Source: Cytophagales bacterium (GTDB lineage Bacteria; Bacteroidota; Bacteroidia; Cytophagales; Cyclobacteriaceae). From it: a stretch of DNA of 12,653 nucleotides. Made by a program: the position numbers and the translations under genes. Below are positions 1-7,498 of this stretch, one piece after another (positions within the stretch are counted from its first letter, which is position 1; each line of letters opens with the position of its first letter). The DNA lies in the NCBI GenBank assembly GCA_020063545.1, contig JAGUUF010000344.1, positions 1 through 12,653 on the forward strand. The letters are read 5' to 3'. The notes under the pieces were generated by a model. It searched no databases. It was not told where the DNA came from and was given only the letters and a program-made list of their open reading frames with translations.

Positions 1-129
1 CTTGTCGGATTCGAGTTCGGCAATTACCTCATCCATCCGCACCACATCGCCATCCTTCTTTGTCCAGTTGGCAACGGTTACTTCAGTAATGGATTCGCCC
101 ACGGTGGGCACTTTTACCTGAATAGCCAT
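1..129 (-). CDS. sucB: 2-oxoglutarate dehydrogenase E2 (dihydrolipoamide succinyltransferase), N-terminal fragment
   Basis: Reading the minus strand from the ATG at 129-127 gives 43 codons up to the window edge: MAIQVKVPTVGES, then ITEVTVANWTKKDGDVV, ending in ELESDK. This is the start of a lipoyl domain of an E2 acyltransferase. The GES-ITE and DxV-x-x-x-DxxAxLESDK pattern is typical of the 2-oxoglutarate enzyme (SucB/OdhB) rather than the pyruvate enzyme. The final lysine, codon 43 at positions 3-1, is the expected lipoylation site, so the window stops exactly on it. E2 forms the core of the complex and transfers the succinyl group from E1-bound ThDP to CoA. The gene starts 31 bases after the sucA stop on the same strand, so the two are almost certainly one operon. 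The peripheral-subunit-binding and catalytic domains lie outside the window. Confidence 0.93.
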   Translation of the reverse strand, partial: MAIQVKVPTVGESITEVTVANWTKKDGDVVRMDEVIAELESDK

Positions 130-160
130 AGGTTGATTTTAGATTTGTTGATTGAAGATT

Positions 161-2884
161 TCAAATTTCGAATGCCTGGTTAATAATCTTTTCCTGTTCG
201 GCTTTATGCAATTTTGAATAGCCCGTAGCAGGCGAGGCGCTGGATTTGCGTGCAACCACCTTCCACTTTTCATCGGGCATAAACCGGTGGATGTAGGCCC
301 AGTAGCCCATGTTGTACGGCTCTTCCTGCGCCCAGATCATTTCCACATTTTTGTATTTCTTTAATACCGACTGAATCTGGTGCTTCGGGAACGGATAGAG
401 CTGTTCAAGCCGGATGAGGGCCGTGTCTTTTATTTTCTTCTTCTGCTGCACTTCCTGCAACTCAAAAAAAAGTTTACCGGTACAAAGGACAACGCGTTTC
501 ACATCTTTGGCCGATGCGTTCGGGTCATCCATCACCTCGATGAACGATCCGGATGTGAACTCGCTCAGGGGTGATACTACGCCCGGGTGGCGTAAAAGCG
601 ACTTCGGGGAAAACACAACGCAGGGTTTGCGGAATTCCCACTTCATCTGCCTGCGCAGCAGGTGGAAATAGTTGGCCGCGGTAGTCATGTTGGCTACCAC
701 CATATTTAGTTCGGATGCCTGTTGCAGGAATCGTTCAGGCCGCGCGCTGGAGTGCTCCGGTCCCTGCCCTTCGTAGCCGTGGGGCAGTAGCAATACCAAC
801 CCGTTCTGGCGCTGCCATTTCGATTCGGCACTGGTAATGAACTGGTCAATAATAACCTGGGCCCCATTTACAAAATCGCCAAACTGGGCCTCCCAAACTA
901 CCAGCGCATGGGGCGTAGCCAGGGCATAGCCATATTCAAAACCCATCACACCAAACTCAGAAAGAAGCGAGTTATACATGTGGAGTTTAGCCTGGTCGGC
1001 ACTGATGTGGTTAAGCCCGCAATACGACTCGTTGGTGTTCACATCCCAGAAATAGGCATGGCGGTGCGAAAACGTGCCGCGCTTTACATCCTGGCCGGAC
1101 ATGCGCACAATGTATTTTTCGGTAAGCAGCGAACCAAAAGCCAGTAATTCGGCCTCGGCCCAGCCTAACGCCTTCGATTCAAAAAAGGCATCCTTTCTGT
1201 CTTTAAGCAGTTTTTCAATCTGCTTGATCGGCTTAAACCCTTCGGGTACGGTGGTCAGCGCTTTTCCCACTTTATCAACAACTGCCTGTGTAACGGATGT
1301 ATCTGGTGACTGATCAAAATCTTCGGCAACCGCCTTGCGCAAGGTCTGCCATTCCTCCTCACGTTCCTGGAATTTATAGGGCAACGCTTTCTGCTTCACT
1401 TCGTTGAGGCGATCCTGCAATTGGTTGCGGAAGTTTTTATCCATTTCATCGGCAAGGGCTGCATCTACACCGCTGCTGGCAAGTTTTTTAACGTACACCT
1501 CGCGCGGGTTAGGATGCTTGGCAATCAGGCTGTATAACTTGGGCTGAGTAAACTTGGGTTCATCGCTTTCGTTGTGCCCGTGCCTGCGGTAGCACAGCAT
1601 ATCAATGAAAATATCTTTTCCGAAACGCTGGCGGTACTCTACTGCAAGGTTTGCCGCAAAGGTTACGGCCTCGGCATCATCACCGTTAACGTGCAACACC
1701 GGGGCATCAATAATCTTGGCTACATCGGTACAATAGATGGCGGTGCGGGCATCATCGTAGTCGGTAGTAAAACCCACCTGGTTATTAATAACAAAGTGTA
1801 TGGTGCCTCCGGTAGTATAACCCGGCAAGCCCGACATCTGTACAACCTCGTAAACAATGCCCTGGCCGGCAATGGCAGCATCGCCATGAATGAGGATGGC
1901 CATGGCTTGCTTTAAATTGCCGTGGTATTCATCGTCAATCTGGCCGCGGGTGTAGCCAACCACCAGTGGGTCAACCGCTTCGAGGTGTGATGGATTGGGG
2001 GTGAGTTTTACATAAATCTTTTTGCCGGAAGGTGTATCAATCCGGCTGGCATAGCCCAGGTGGTACTTTACATCACCATCGCCCATGGTGGCATCAGGGT
2101 TCACCTGCCCTTCAAACTCGGTGAAGATTTGCTCGTAGGTTTTGCCAAGAATGTTGGCCAATACATTTAACCGTCCGCGGTGGGCCATCCCGATCACCAC
2201 TTCTTTCACATCCAGTTCGGCAGCCTTGTTAATGATGGCCTGTAAACCGGGTATGGTATTTTCTCCTCCTTCAAGCGAAAACCGTTTTTGGCCCAGAAAC
2301 TTGGTATGAAGAAAATTTTCAAACACAACCGCTTCGTTCAGCTTGCTGAGTATTCGCTTTTTCTCTTCAAGGTCGGGATTGTGGTTATAGTATTCGGTTT
2401 CGCATTTGTTAAAAAACCACTGTCGGATGTCATCGTTGCGGATGTAGTTGTATTCAAACCCGATGGTGCCGAGGTAAACCTTTTTTAGTTTCTCTACAAT
2501 GTTCCGGAGCGTGGTGCGCTTCATGCCAATCTCAGCGGCCACATCAAACTCCGCATCCAGGTCAGCATCCGTCAGCCCGAAAAATTTCAGGTCGAAGTGA
2601 ACGTTATGGTTTCTGCGTTCACGCACCGGATTGGTTTTGGAGGCCAGGTGTGCAAATGAGCGGTAGGCAAAAATCAGGTTTCGTACCTGCGTTTCCTTAA
2701 TGGAATGGGTATCCGTTCCGGCAGCAGCGCCTCCGTTTTCACCGTAGCGCTGAACAGAGAACTCGTACCCTTCAAAAAATTTTTGCCAGGTGGCATCAAC
2801 CGATGAGGGATCGGCTTTATAATTTTGGTAGAGCTTGTCGAGGTAGCCGACATCAGCATTCGAGATGTAAGAATACTTATCCAT
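161..2884 (-). CDS. sucA: 2-oxoglutarate dehydrogenase E1 component
   Basis: This gene encodes a protein of about 907 residues, the normal length for SucA/OdhA, which decarboxylates 2-oxoglutarate with ThDP and passes the succinyl group to E2 in the TCA cycle. From the ATG at 2884, the E1 N-terminal helix (YLDKLYQNY, WQKFFEGYE) is at about residues 14-42, HRGRLNVL at 235-242, LTPNPSHLEAVDP at about 294-306, the ThDP/metal-binding segment GDDAEAV at 401-407 with YRRHGHNESDEP at 432-443, and the transketolase-like pyrimidine domain from about 580 (GTFSHRH, WEAQFGDF, HGYEGQGPEHSSARPERFLQ). The conserved C-terminal domain contains NMGYW. The frame stays open to a TTG at 2911. I prefer the ATG at 2884 because MDKYSYISN fits the family N-terminus and because the TTG lies within a promoter-like TACATTTG box. 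sucB follows after 31 bases. The gene is intact. Confidence 0.97.
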   Translation of the reverse strand: MDKYSYISNADVGYLDKLYQNYKADPSSVDATWQKFFEGYEFSVQRYGENGGAAAGTDTHSIKETQVRNLIFAYRSFAHLASKTNPVRERRNHNVHFDLKFFGLTDADLDAEFDVAAEIGMKRTTLRNIVEKLKKVYLGTIGFEYNYIRNDDIRQWFFNKCETEYYNHNPDLEEKKRILSKLNEAVVFENFLHTKFLGQKRFSLEGGENTIPGLQAIINKAAELDVKEVVIGMAHRGRLNVLANILGKTYEQIFTEFEGQVNPDATMGDGDVKYHLGYASRIDTPSGKKIYVKLTPNPSHLEAVDPLVVGYTRGQIDDEYHGNLKQAMAILIHGDAAIAGQGIVYEVVQMSGLPGYTTGGTIHFVINNQVGFTTDYDDARTAIYCTDVAKIIDAPVLHVNGDDAEAVTFAANLAVEYRQRFGKDIFIDMLCYRRHGHNESDEPKFTQPKLYSLIAKHPNPREVYVKKLASSGVDAALADEMDKNFRNQLQDRLNEVKQKALPYKFQEREEEWQTLRKAVAEDFDQSPDTSVTQAVVDKVGKALTTVPEGFKPIKQIEKLLKDRKDAFFESKALGWAEAELLAFGSLLTEKYIVRMSGQDVKRGTFSHRHAYFWDVNTNESYCGLNHISADQAKLHMYNSLLSEFGVMGFEYGYALATPHALVVWEAQFGDFVNGAQVIIDQFITSAESKWQRQNGLVLLLPHGYEGQGPEHSSARPERFLQQASELNMVVANMTTAANYFHLLRRQMKWEFRKPCVVFSPKSLLRHPGVVSPLSEFTSGSFIEVMDDPNASAKDVKRVVLCTGKLFFELQEVQQKKKIKDTALIRLEQLYPFPKHQIQSVLKKYKNVEMIWAQEEPYNMGYWAYIHRFMPDEKWKVVARKSSASPATGYSKLHKAEQEKIINQAFEI

Positions 2885-2908
2885 AGTTGCAGGATTTGGA
2901 TGGGGTAC

Positions 2909-2916
2909 CAAATGTA
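2909..2916 (-). promoter_or_regulatory. Candidate -7 box (TACATTTG) for sucA, proximal
   Basis: The minus strand reads TACATTTG here, an exact match to the Bacteroidota -7 consensus TAnnTTTG. It would give a leader of roughly 20 bases before the ATG at 2884. I find no TTG at the usual 17-23 base spacing upstream, so the box is only a candidate. Confidence 0.4.
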
Positions 2917-2957
2917 TCGAACCAACGGAGGAATTAAAAATTGAATACTCGCTTATA

Positions 2958-2965
2958 CAAATATA
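2958..2965 (-). promoter_or_regulatory. Candidate -7 box (TATATTTG) for sucA, distal
   Basis: The minus strand reads TATATTTG, the same box found in front of rpsP and rplS. It would give a leader of roughly 65-70 bases for sucA. The -33 region is poor: the only nearby TTTG is just 7 bases upstream. It could be the main or an alternative sucAB promoter. Confidence 0.4.
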
Positions 2966-3001
2966 TTAAGAGCAAAGTGTTGTAGGGGTATCGGATTGTT
3001 G

Positions 3002-3031
3002 TTGGTTGTACTGAAAAAAGGCCTATATTTG
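3002..3031 (+). promoter_or_regulatory. Bacteroidota-type promoter of rpsP
   Basis: A TTG at 3002-3004 is followed after 19 bases by TATATTTG at 3024-3031. Both elements and the spacing fit the primary sigma factor consensus of Bacteroidota. Transcription would start near 3037-3040 and give a leader of about 35 bases before the rpsP ATG at 3074. The 12-base core CCTATATTTGCA (3022-3033) recurs unchanged in front of rplS. Confidence 0.75.
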
Positions 3032-3073
3032 CACCCCTTAATTAACCGGACGAGATCCAGAAACAAGTAAAAA

Positions 3074-3613
3074 ATGGCAGTTAAAATCAGATTGGCCCGC
3101 AGAGGCCGTAAAAAACTGGCCCGCTTTGATGTTGTCATAGCCGATGCCAGGGCACCACGTGATGGTCGCTTTATTGAGAAAATCGGAACCTACAACCCCC
3201 TTACCGTTCCCGCCTCCATTGAACTGGACGATGAAAAAGCCTTTAAATGGCTGATGAACGGAGCACAGCCTTCGGAAACTGTTAAGGCCATGCTCTCTTA
3301 CCGGGGTGTGATGTTGCGTAAACACCTTCAGATTGGCGTAATAAAAGGAGCCCTCACCCAGGAAGAAGCCGACCGCAGGCTGGCTGAATGGAAACAGGCC
3401 AAGGAAGCAAAAATCCAGGCCAAACGCGAAAGAGTAGTAGACACCAGAAAAGCCCAGGCACAGGCTCGCAAAGAAGCTGAATCGAAAATCAGGGAAGCCC
3501 GTGCAGAGGCTATCCGCAAGAAAGCTGAAGCCGCAGCCGCAGTTCCTGCTGAACCTGCTCCGGCAGAAGGTGAAGTTTCAGCCCCTGAAGCCACAACCGA
3601 TACACAAGGTTAA
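3074..3613 (+). CDS. rpsP: 30S ribosomal protein S16 with long C-terminal extension
   Basis: The gene encodes 179 residues. The first 85 or so are ordinary S16 (MAVKIRLARRGRKKLARFDVV, RDGRFIEKIGTYNP, WLMNGAQPSETVKAMLSYRGV), a small-subunit protein that binds 16S rRNA early in assembly. S16 in most bacteria ends at about 80-90 residues. Here about 90 more follow: a charged Lys/Arg/Glu/Ala stretch at about 95-155 that should form a long helix or coiled coil, then an Ala/Pro/Glu tail ending in TDTQG. S16 tails of this kind occur in Bacteroidota (from memory), so I read the extension as a lineage trait and not a fusion artefact. The ATG at 3074 is the only sensible start, with an A-rich stretch in front of it as is common in this phylum. 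rpsP heads the conserved rpsP-rimM-trmD-rplS order and has its own promoter at 3002-3031. Confidence 0.96.
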   Translation: MAVKIRLARRGRKKLARFDVVIADARAPRDGRFIEKIGTYNPLTVPASIELDDEKAFKWLMNGAQPSETVKAMLSYRGVMLRKHLQIGVIKGALTQEEADRRLAEWKQAKEAKIQAKRERVVDTRKAQAQARKEAESKIREARAEAIRKKAEAAAAVPAEPAPAEGEVSAPEATTDTQG

Positions 3614-3665
3614 TTTTAGAACTACTGATTTTTTGGGTATTCGTACCCATATTCAATCCTTAAAT

Positions 3666-3699
3666 CCCCCTTTCCTTCCGGAGAGGGGGCTTTCTTTTT
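3666..3699 (+). terminator. Hairpin with T-rich tail between rpsP and rimM (attenuator or partial terminator)
   Basis: CCCCCTTTCC (3666-3675) pairs with GGAGAGGGGG (3680-3689) over ten pairs, one of them G-U, around a TTCC loop. It is followed by CTTTCTTTTT (3690-3699), and the rimM ATG begins at the very next base. It has the shape of an intrinsic terminator, but the genes behind it are normally co-transcribed with rpsP and I see no strong promoter in the rpsP-rimM gap. Partial termination, or blocking of ribosome access to the rimM start, is therefore more likely than full termination. The stem also covers the place where a ribosome would load on rimM. Confidence 0.7.
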
Positions 3700-4215
3700 A
3701 TGCACAAGGCCGACTATTATAAAATCGGGTTTATTATGAAGCCGCATGGCCTTAAAGGCGAGGTAACCATTTCGCTTGATGCGACCGCGCCTGCCAATTG
3801 GAGTAGTATCAAAACAATTTTTATTGACATCAAAGGTCAGTTTGTGCCTTACTTCGTTGAGGCTATGTCGGTTAAGGGCAGCAAAGCGTTTGTTAAATTC
3901 GAGGATGTAACATCCCTTGATGATGCGAAAAAACTTCAGAAGCACGCCTTATACATTCAAAAAGCTGACAGGCCCAAACTGCAGCGTGGTGGTTTTTACA
4001 ACGATGAAGTAATTGATTTTATCGTTGAAGACACCAACCTGGGTGTTCTTGGACGCGTGAAGGCCGTTGAGCAAAATAACCAAAGCCGGTTTTTAATCGT
4101 TGAACACAACGCAAAAGAGCTGATGATTCCGGTAAGCGGGCCCTTTATTTCCGGCATAAACAAATCAAAAAGAAAAATCACCGTTACGCTTCCGGAAGGA
4201 TTTTTGGATATTTGA
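3700..4215 (+). CDS. rimM: Ribosome maturation factor RimM
   Basis: The gene encodes 171 residues, the usual RimM length. RimM binds S19 and helps mature the 30S head domain and process 16S rRNA. The N-terminal RimM domain shows YYKIGFIMKPHGLKGEVTI at about residues 6-24, the family signature in which a glycine-rich KPHGLKGEV loop follows the first strand. A C-terminal PRC-barrel domain covers about residues 95-171 (GGFYNDEVIDFIV, GVLGRVKAVEQN, ELMIPVSGPFI, ITVTLPEGFLDI). The ATG at 3700 is taken as the start because YYKIGFI sits where the family begins. The gene lies 86 bases after rpsP, directly behind a hairpin, and only 3 bases separate its TGA from the trmD ATG, implying translational coupling of rimM and trmD. 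Confidence 0.94.
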   Translation: MHKADYYKIGFIMKPHGLKGEVTISLDATAPANWSSIKTIFIDIKGQFVPYFVEAMSVKGSKAFVKFEDVTSLDDAKKLQKHALYIQKADRPKLQRGGFYNDEVIDFIVEDTNLGVLGRVKAVEQNNQSRFLIVEHNAKELMIPVSGPFISGINKSKRKITVTLPEGFLDI

Positions 4216-4218
4216 TCT

Positions 4219-4896
4219 ATGCACCTCTCCATCATCACCTGCCTTCCCCGCCTGCTCGAAAGCCCCTTTAATGATTCAATACTGAAGCGGGCACAGCAAA
4301 AGAATTTAGCCACGGTTGAGATTATTGACCTGCGGGATTATGCCACCGGTAAACATTTATCGGTTGATGACTACGCCTTTGGCGGTGGTGCCGGAATGGT
4401 GCTGATGATTGAACCTATTGATCGGTGCATCACTGATTTGAAAACCAAACGCAAGTATGACGAGGTAATTTATATGAGCCCCGATGGCGACTTGTTCAAC
4501 CAGGCCATGGCCAATGAGCTGAGCCTGAAAAAAAATCTTATTCTCCTTTGCGGTCATTACAAAGGGGTTGATGAACGCGTACGTGAACACCTGGTTACCC
4601 GCGAAATCAGCATAGGCGATTACGTACTTTCGGGTGGTGAACTGGCTGCCGCGGTGGTTGCTGATGCGGTTATCCGCCTGCTGCCCGGGGTGCTGAATGA
4701 TGAAACTTCGGCCCTGAGCGATTCCTTCCAGGATGGGCTGGTGGCCCCCCCGGTTTATACCCGCCCGGCTGAGTACAAGGGTTGGAAGGTACCTGAGGTT
4801 TTGCTATCGGGAGATCACACCAAAATAGAGGACTGGAAACATGAAAAAGCATTGGAAAGAACCCGTAAAAGAAGGCCGGGGTTGATGGTTGATTGA
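4219..4896 (+). CDS. trmD: tRNA (guanine-N1-)-methyltransferase (m1G37)
   Basis: The gene encodes 225 residues. TrmD methylates N1 of G37 next to the anticodon using S-adenosylmethionine and prevents +1 frameshifting; it is essential in most bacteria. It belongs to the SPOUT (knotted) methyltransferases. The cofactor pocket and knot are visible as MSPDGDLFNQ (86-95), LLCGHYKGVDERV (109-121) and ISIGDYVLSGGE (130-141). DSFQDGL at 168-174 is the segment with the family's catalytic aspartate, and PPVYTRP with VLLSGDH follows. The RxxRRPGL-type C-terminus is present. CGHYKG replaces the CGRYEG of Escherichia coli, which I believe is common in Bacteroidota. The N-terminal glycine loop reads DDYAFGGGAGMV. 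The gene follows rimM by 3 bases and is followed by 92 bases that hold the rplS promoter. Confidence 0.96.
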   Translation: MHLSIITCLPRLLESPFNDSILKRAQQKNLATVEIIDLRDYATGKHLSVDDYAFGGGAGMVLMIEPIDRCITDLKTKRKYDEVIYMSPDGDLFNQAMANELSLKKNLILLCGHYKGVDERVREHLVTREISIGDYVLSGGELAAAVVADAVIRLLPGVLNDETSALSDSFQDGLVAPPVYTRPAEYKGWKVPEVLLSGDHTKIEDWKHEKALERTRKRRPGLMVD

Positions 4897-4931
4897 ATTT
4901 TCAGCTTTGGGGGCATTTTCTGCCTGTTTTA

Positions 4932-4961
4932 TTGCCAACTAAGCCCCATTTCCTATATTTG
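4932..4961 (+). promoter_or_regulatory. Bacteroidota-type promoter of rplS
   Basis: A TTG at 4932-4934 and TATATTTG at 4954-4961 are separated by 19 bases, the same geometry as the rpsP promoter. CCTATATTTGCA is identical in both. The expected start site near 4967-4970 gives a leader of about 20 bases before the ATG at 4989. The box also rules out the longer in-frame reading from a TTG at 4893. Confidence 0.75.
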
Positions 4962-4988
4962 CAGTCCATTTTTGAAAACACGCTTTTT

Positions 4989-5342
4989 ATGGCCGATTTA
5001 ATTAAAGTTGTAGAAAAGGAATTTGCCGCAACACGCGAAAAAATGCCCGATTTCAAGGCAGGGGACACGATTAACGTCCATGTTAAAATCAAGGAAGGCA
5101 ACAAGGAGCGGATTCAGCAGTTCCAGGGGGTTGTTATCCAGCGCAGGGGTTACGGCACCAATGGCGAAACCTTTACCGTGCGCAAGGTTTCAAACGGTGT
5201 GGGTGTTGAGCGGATTTTCCCGATTACTTCCCCCAGTATTGATAAAATCGAGATGGTGAAAGAAGGCAGCGTACGCAGGGCAAAACTGTACTACATGAAG
5301 GGCAGGCAGGGTAAATCGGCCAGAATTAAAGAAAAGGTATAA
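4989..5342 (+). CDS. rplS: 50S ribosomal protein L19
   Basis: The gene encodes 117 residues, the normal length. L19 sits at the 30S-50S interface of the large subunit. The hallmark segments are GDTINVHVKIKEGNKERIQ, FQGVVIQRRGYG, GETFTVRKVSNGVGVERIFPI, SPSIDKIE and VRRAKLYYMKGRQGKSARIKEK. The frame is open further upstream to a TTG at 4893, but the extra 32 residues do not resemble L19 and would span the promoter, so the ATG at 4989 (MADLIKVVEKEF) is the start. It is the last gene of the rpsP-rimM-trmD-rplS block. It probably receives read-through from trmD as well as its own promoter, and it is closed by a strong terminator 20 bases after the stop. Confidence 0.97.
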   Translation: MADLIKVVEKEFAATREKMPDFKAGDTINVHVKIKEGNKERIQQFQGVVIQRRGYGTNGETFTVRKVSNGVGVERIFPITSPSIDKIEMVKEGSVRRAKLYYMKGRQGKSARIKEKV

Positions 5343-5362
5343 CTCATTTACCGAATATACAG

Positions 5363-5386
5363 AAGCCACTGAAAAGTGGCTTTTTT
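5363..5386 (+). terminator. Intrinsic terminator after rplS
   Basis: A perfect 8-base stem, AAGCCACT (5363-5370) with AGTGGCTT (5375-5382), closes a GAAA (GNRA-type) tetraloop and runs into six T (5381-5386). It lies 20 bases past the rplS stop and ends the ribosomal block. Confidence 0.9.
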
Positions 5387-5434
5387 GTTGATTTTATGAG
5401 GTTTTTGGGGGTTAGTATCGTATGAAATTATTGA

Positions 5435-5442
5435 TAACTTTG
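5435..5442 (+). promoter_or_regulatory. -7 box (TAACTTTG) for the aldolase gene
   Basis: TAACTTTG matches TAnnTTTG exactly and would start transcription about 15 bases before the ATG at 5463. The expected TTG about 20 bases upstream is weak (GTTAG at 5411-5415). A second exact -7 match, TACATTTG at 5449-5456, lies only 6 bases before the ATG and would give an almost leaderless message. Since a terminator lies just upstream, a promoter in this gap is needed. Confidence 0.55.
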
Positions 5443-5462
5443 TTGCCCTACATTTGAAATCT

Positions 5463-6536
<1,074 letters not shown>

Positions 6537-6584
6537 GTAAACATAGTGTGAACGCCAACTCCAATTTAAATCAACCTTAAAAAC

Positions 6585-7427
6585 ATGTCGTGGTTTAACC
6601 GTACCGATAAAGGCATTCTCACCCCAACCGAAGCAAAGCGCGAAGTTCCGGATGGATTATGGTTTAAATCGCCTGGAGGAAAAATTATTCATACCCGCGA
6701 ACTCAAGAACAATGCCTACGTGGTGCCGGAAGAAGATTATCACGTTCGCATTGGCTCAAAAGAGTATTTTGAAATCCTGTTTGATAACAACGAGTTCACC
6801 GAACTCGACCCCAACATGGAATCGGCCGACCCGCTGAAGTTTAAAGACACCAAACCGTACCCGAAGCGAATAAAAGAAACCCAGGAAAAAACAGAACTGA
6901 AGGATGCCGTGCGTACCGCCTACGGCAAAATGAACGGGTTAGACATTGTTATCGGCTGCATGGATTTCAGTTTTATTGGCGGCTCCATGGGTTCGGTTGT
7001 AGGCGAAAAGATAGCGCGCGCGATGGACCATTCCCTGAAGCACAACAAACCGTTTCTGATGATCTCGCGCTCGGGTGGTGCCCGGATGATGGAAGCCGGC
7101 CTCTCGCTGATGCAAATGGCCAAGACATCGGCCAAAATTGCCCAGTTGGATAATGCAGGGATACCGTATATCTCCTTAATGACGGACCCGACCACGGGTG
7201 GAGTAACTGCCTCATACGCCATGCTGGGCGACTTTAACATTGCCGAGCCGGGGGCCCTCATCGGTTTTGCCGGTCCGCGGGTTATCCGTGAAACCATTGG
7301 TAAAGATTTACCCAAAGGATTTCAAAGTGCAGAGTTTGTTTTGGAGCACGGCTTTTTGGATTTTATTATTGACAGGCGGAACCTGAAAAACCGGCTTACC
7401 ACCCTGCTGAAGATGCTGAAAAACTGA
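6585..7427 (+). CDS. accD: Acetyl-CoA carboxylase carboxyltransferase subunit beta, cysteine-less N-terminus
   Basis: The gene encodes 280 residues. AccD and AccA transfer carboxyl from carboxybiotin to acetyl-CoA, giving malonyl-CoA for fatty acid synthesis. The carboxyltransferase core is complete: GGSMGSVVGEKIARA at about 132-146, ISRSGGARMMEAGLSLMQMAKT (160-181), DPTTGGVTASYAMLGD (201-216), AEPGALIGFAGPRVI (220-234) and LPKGFQSAEFVLEHGF (242-257). The N-terminus aligns with E. coli AccD (MSWFNR, LTPT, VPDGLWFK), but the four zinc ligands are gone: the first CxxC is replaced by SPGG (29-32) and the second by VPEE (47-50). The only cysteine in the protein is C125. I recall the same loss in other Bacteroidota AccD proteins, so this is a lineage trait and not a damaged gene. 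A-rich sequence precedes the ATG. No separate promoter was seen, and a hairpin terminator follows. Confidence 0.95.
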   Translation: MSWFNRTDKGILTPTEAKREVPDGLWFKSPGGKIIHTRELKNNAYVVPEEDYHVRIGSKEYFEILFDNNEFTELDPNMESADPLKFKDTKPYPKRIKETQEKTELKDAVRTAYGKMNGLDIVIGCMDFSFIGGSMGSVVGEKIARAMDHSLKHNKPFLMISRSGGARMMEAGLSLMQMAKTSAKIAQLDNAGIPYISLMTDPTTGGVTASYAMLGDFNIAEPGALIGFAGPRVIRETIGKDLPKGFQSAEFVLEHGFLDFIIDRRNLKNRLTTLLKMLKN

Positions 7428-7438
7428 TCCCATAAACC

Positions 7439-7460
7439 CGTCCGCCAGCGGACGATTTTT
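7439..7460 (+). terminator. Terminator-like hairpin after accD
   Basis: CGTCCG (7439-7444) pairs with CGGACG (7449-7454) across a CCAG loop, followed by A and five T (7455-7460), 11 bases after the accD stop. The core GTCCGCCAGCGGAC is a compact GC-rich palindrome in an AT-rich gap, the kind of motif that can also be dispersed through a genome. Confidence 0.75.
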
Positions 7461-7479
7461 CCCTTATCCGAACAGGCTG

Positions 7480-7498
7480 TTACCTAGTGCATAGGTAA
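7480..7498 (+). repeat. Inverted repeat TTACCTA-N5-TAGGTAA
   Basis: A perfect 7-base inverted repeat around GTGCA lies about 80 bases upstream of the permease ATG. There is no T run after it, so it is more likely a protein-binding site or leader hairpin than a terminator. Its right arm overlaps the first GCATAGGTA of the direct repeat pair described next. Confidence 0.55.

Noticed and set aside
1574..1915. 113-codon plus-strand frame inside sucA
   Set aside because: It is antisense to strongly conserved E1 sequence, has no recognisable domain and arises from codon bias of the real gene.
2885..2911. Extended sucA start at a TTG (nine extra residues)
   Set aside because: The codon is TTG inside a TACATTTG promoter-like box, the extra residues are not family-like, and an ATG at 2884 gives the expected N-terminus.
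3038..3594. Minus-strand frames opposite rpsP
   Set aside because: They mirror the S16 coding sequence; the one at 3328-3594 is Ala/Ser-rich only because it is antisense to the repetitive tail.
4109..4121. TrmD CGHYKG in place of CGRYEG as a sign of lost activity
   Set aside because: All other knot and catalytic segments are intact and the variant appears to be a normal Bacteroidota form; the actual codons lie at about 4549-4566.
4893..4988. N-terminal extension of L19 from a TTG at 4893
   Set aside because: It spans the rplS promoter and adds 32 residues unlike L19; the ATG at 4989 is the family start.
6920..7315. 131-codon minus-strand frame opposite accD
   Set aside because: It overlaps the most conserved part of the carboxyltransferase and has no signal, domain or promoter.
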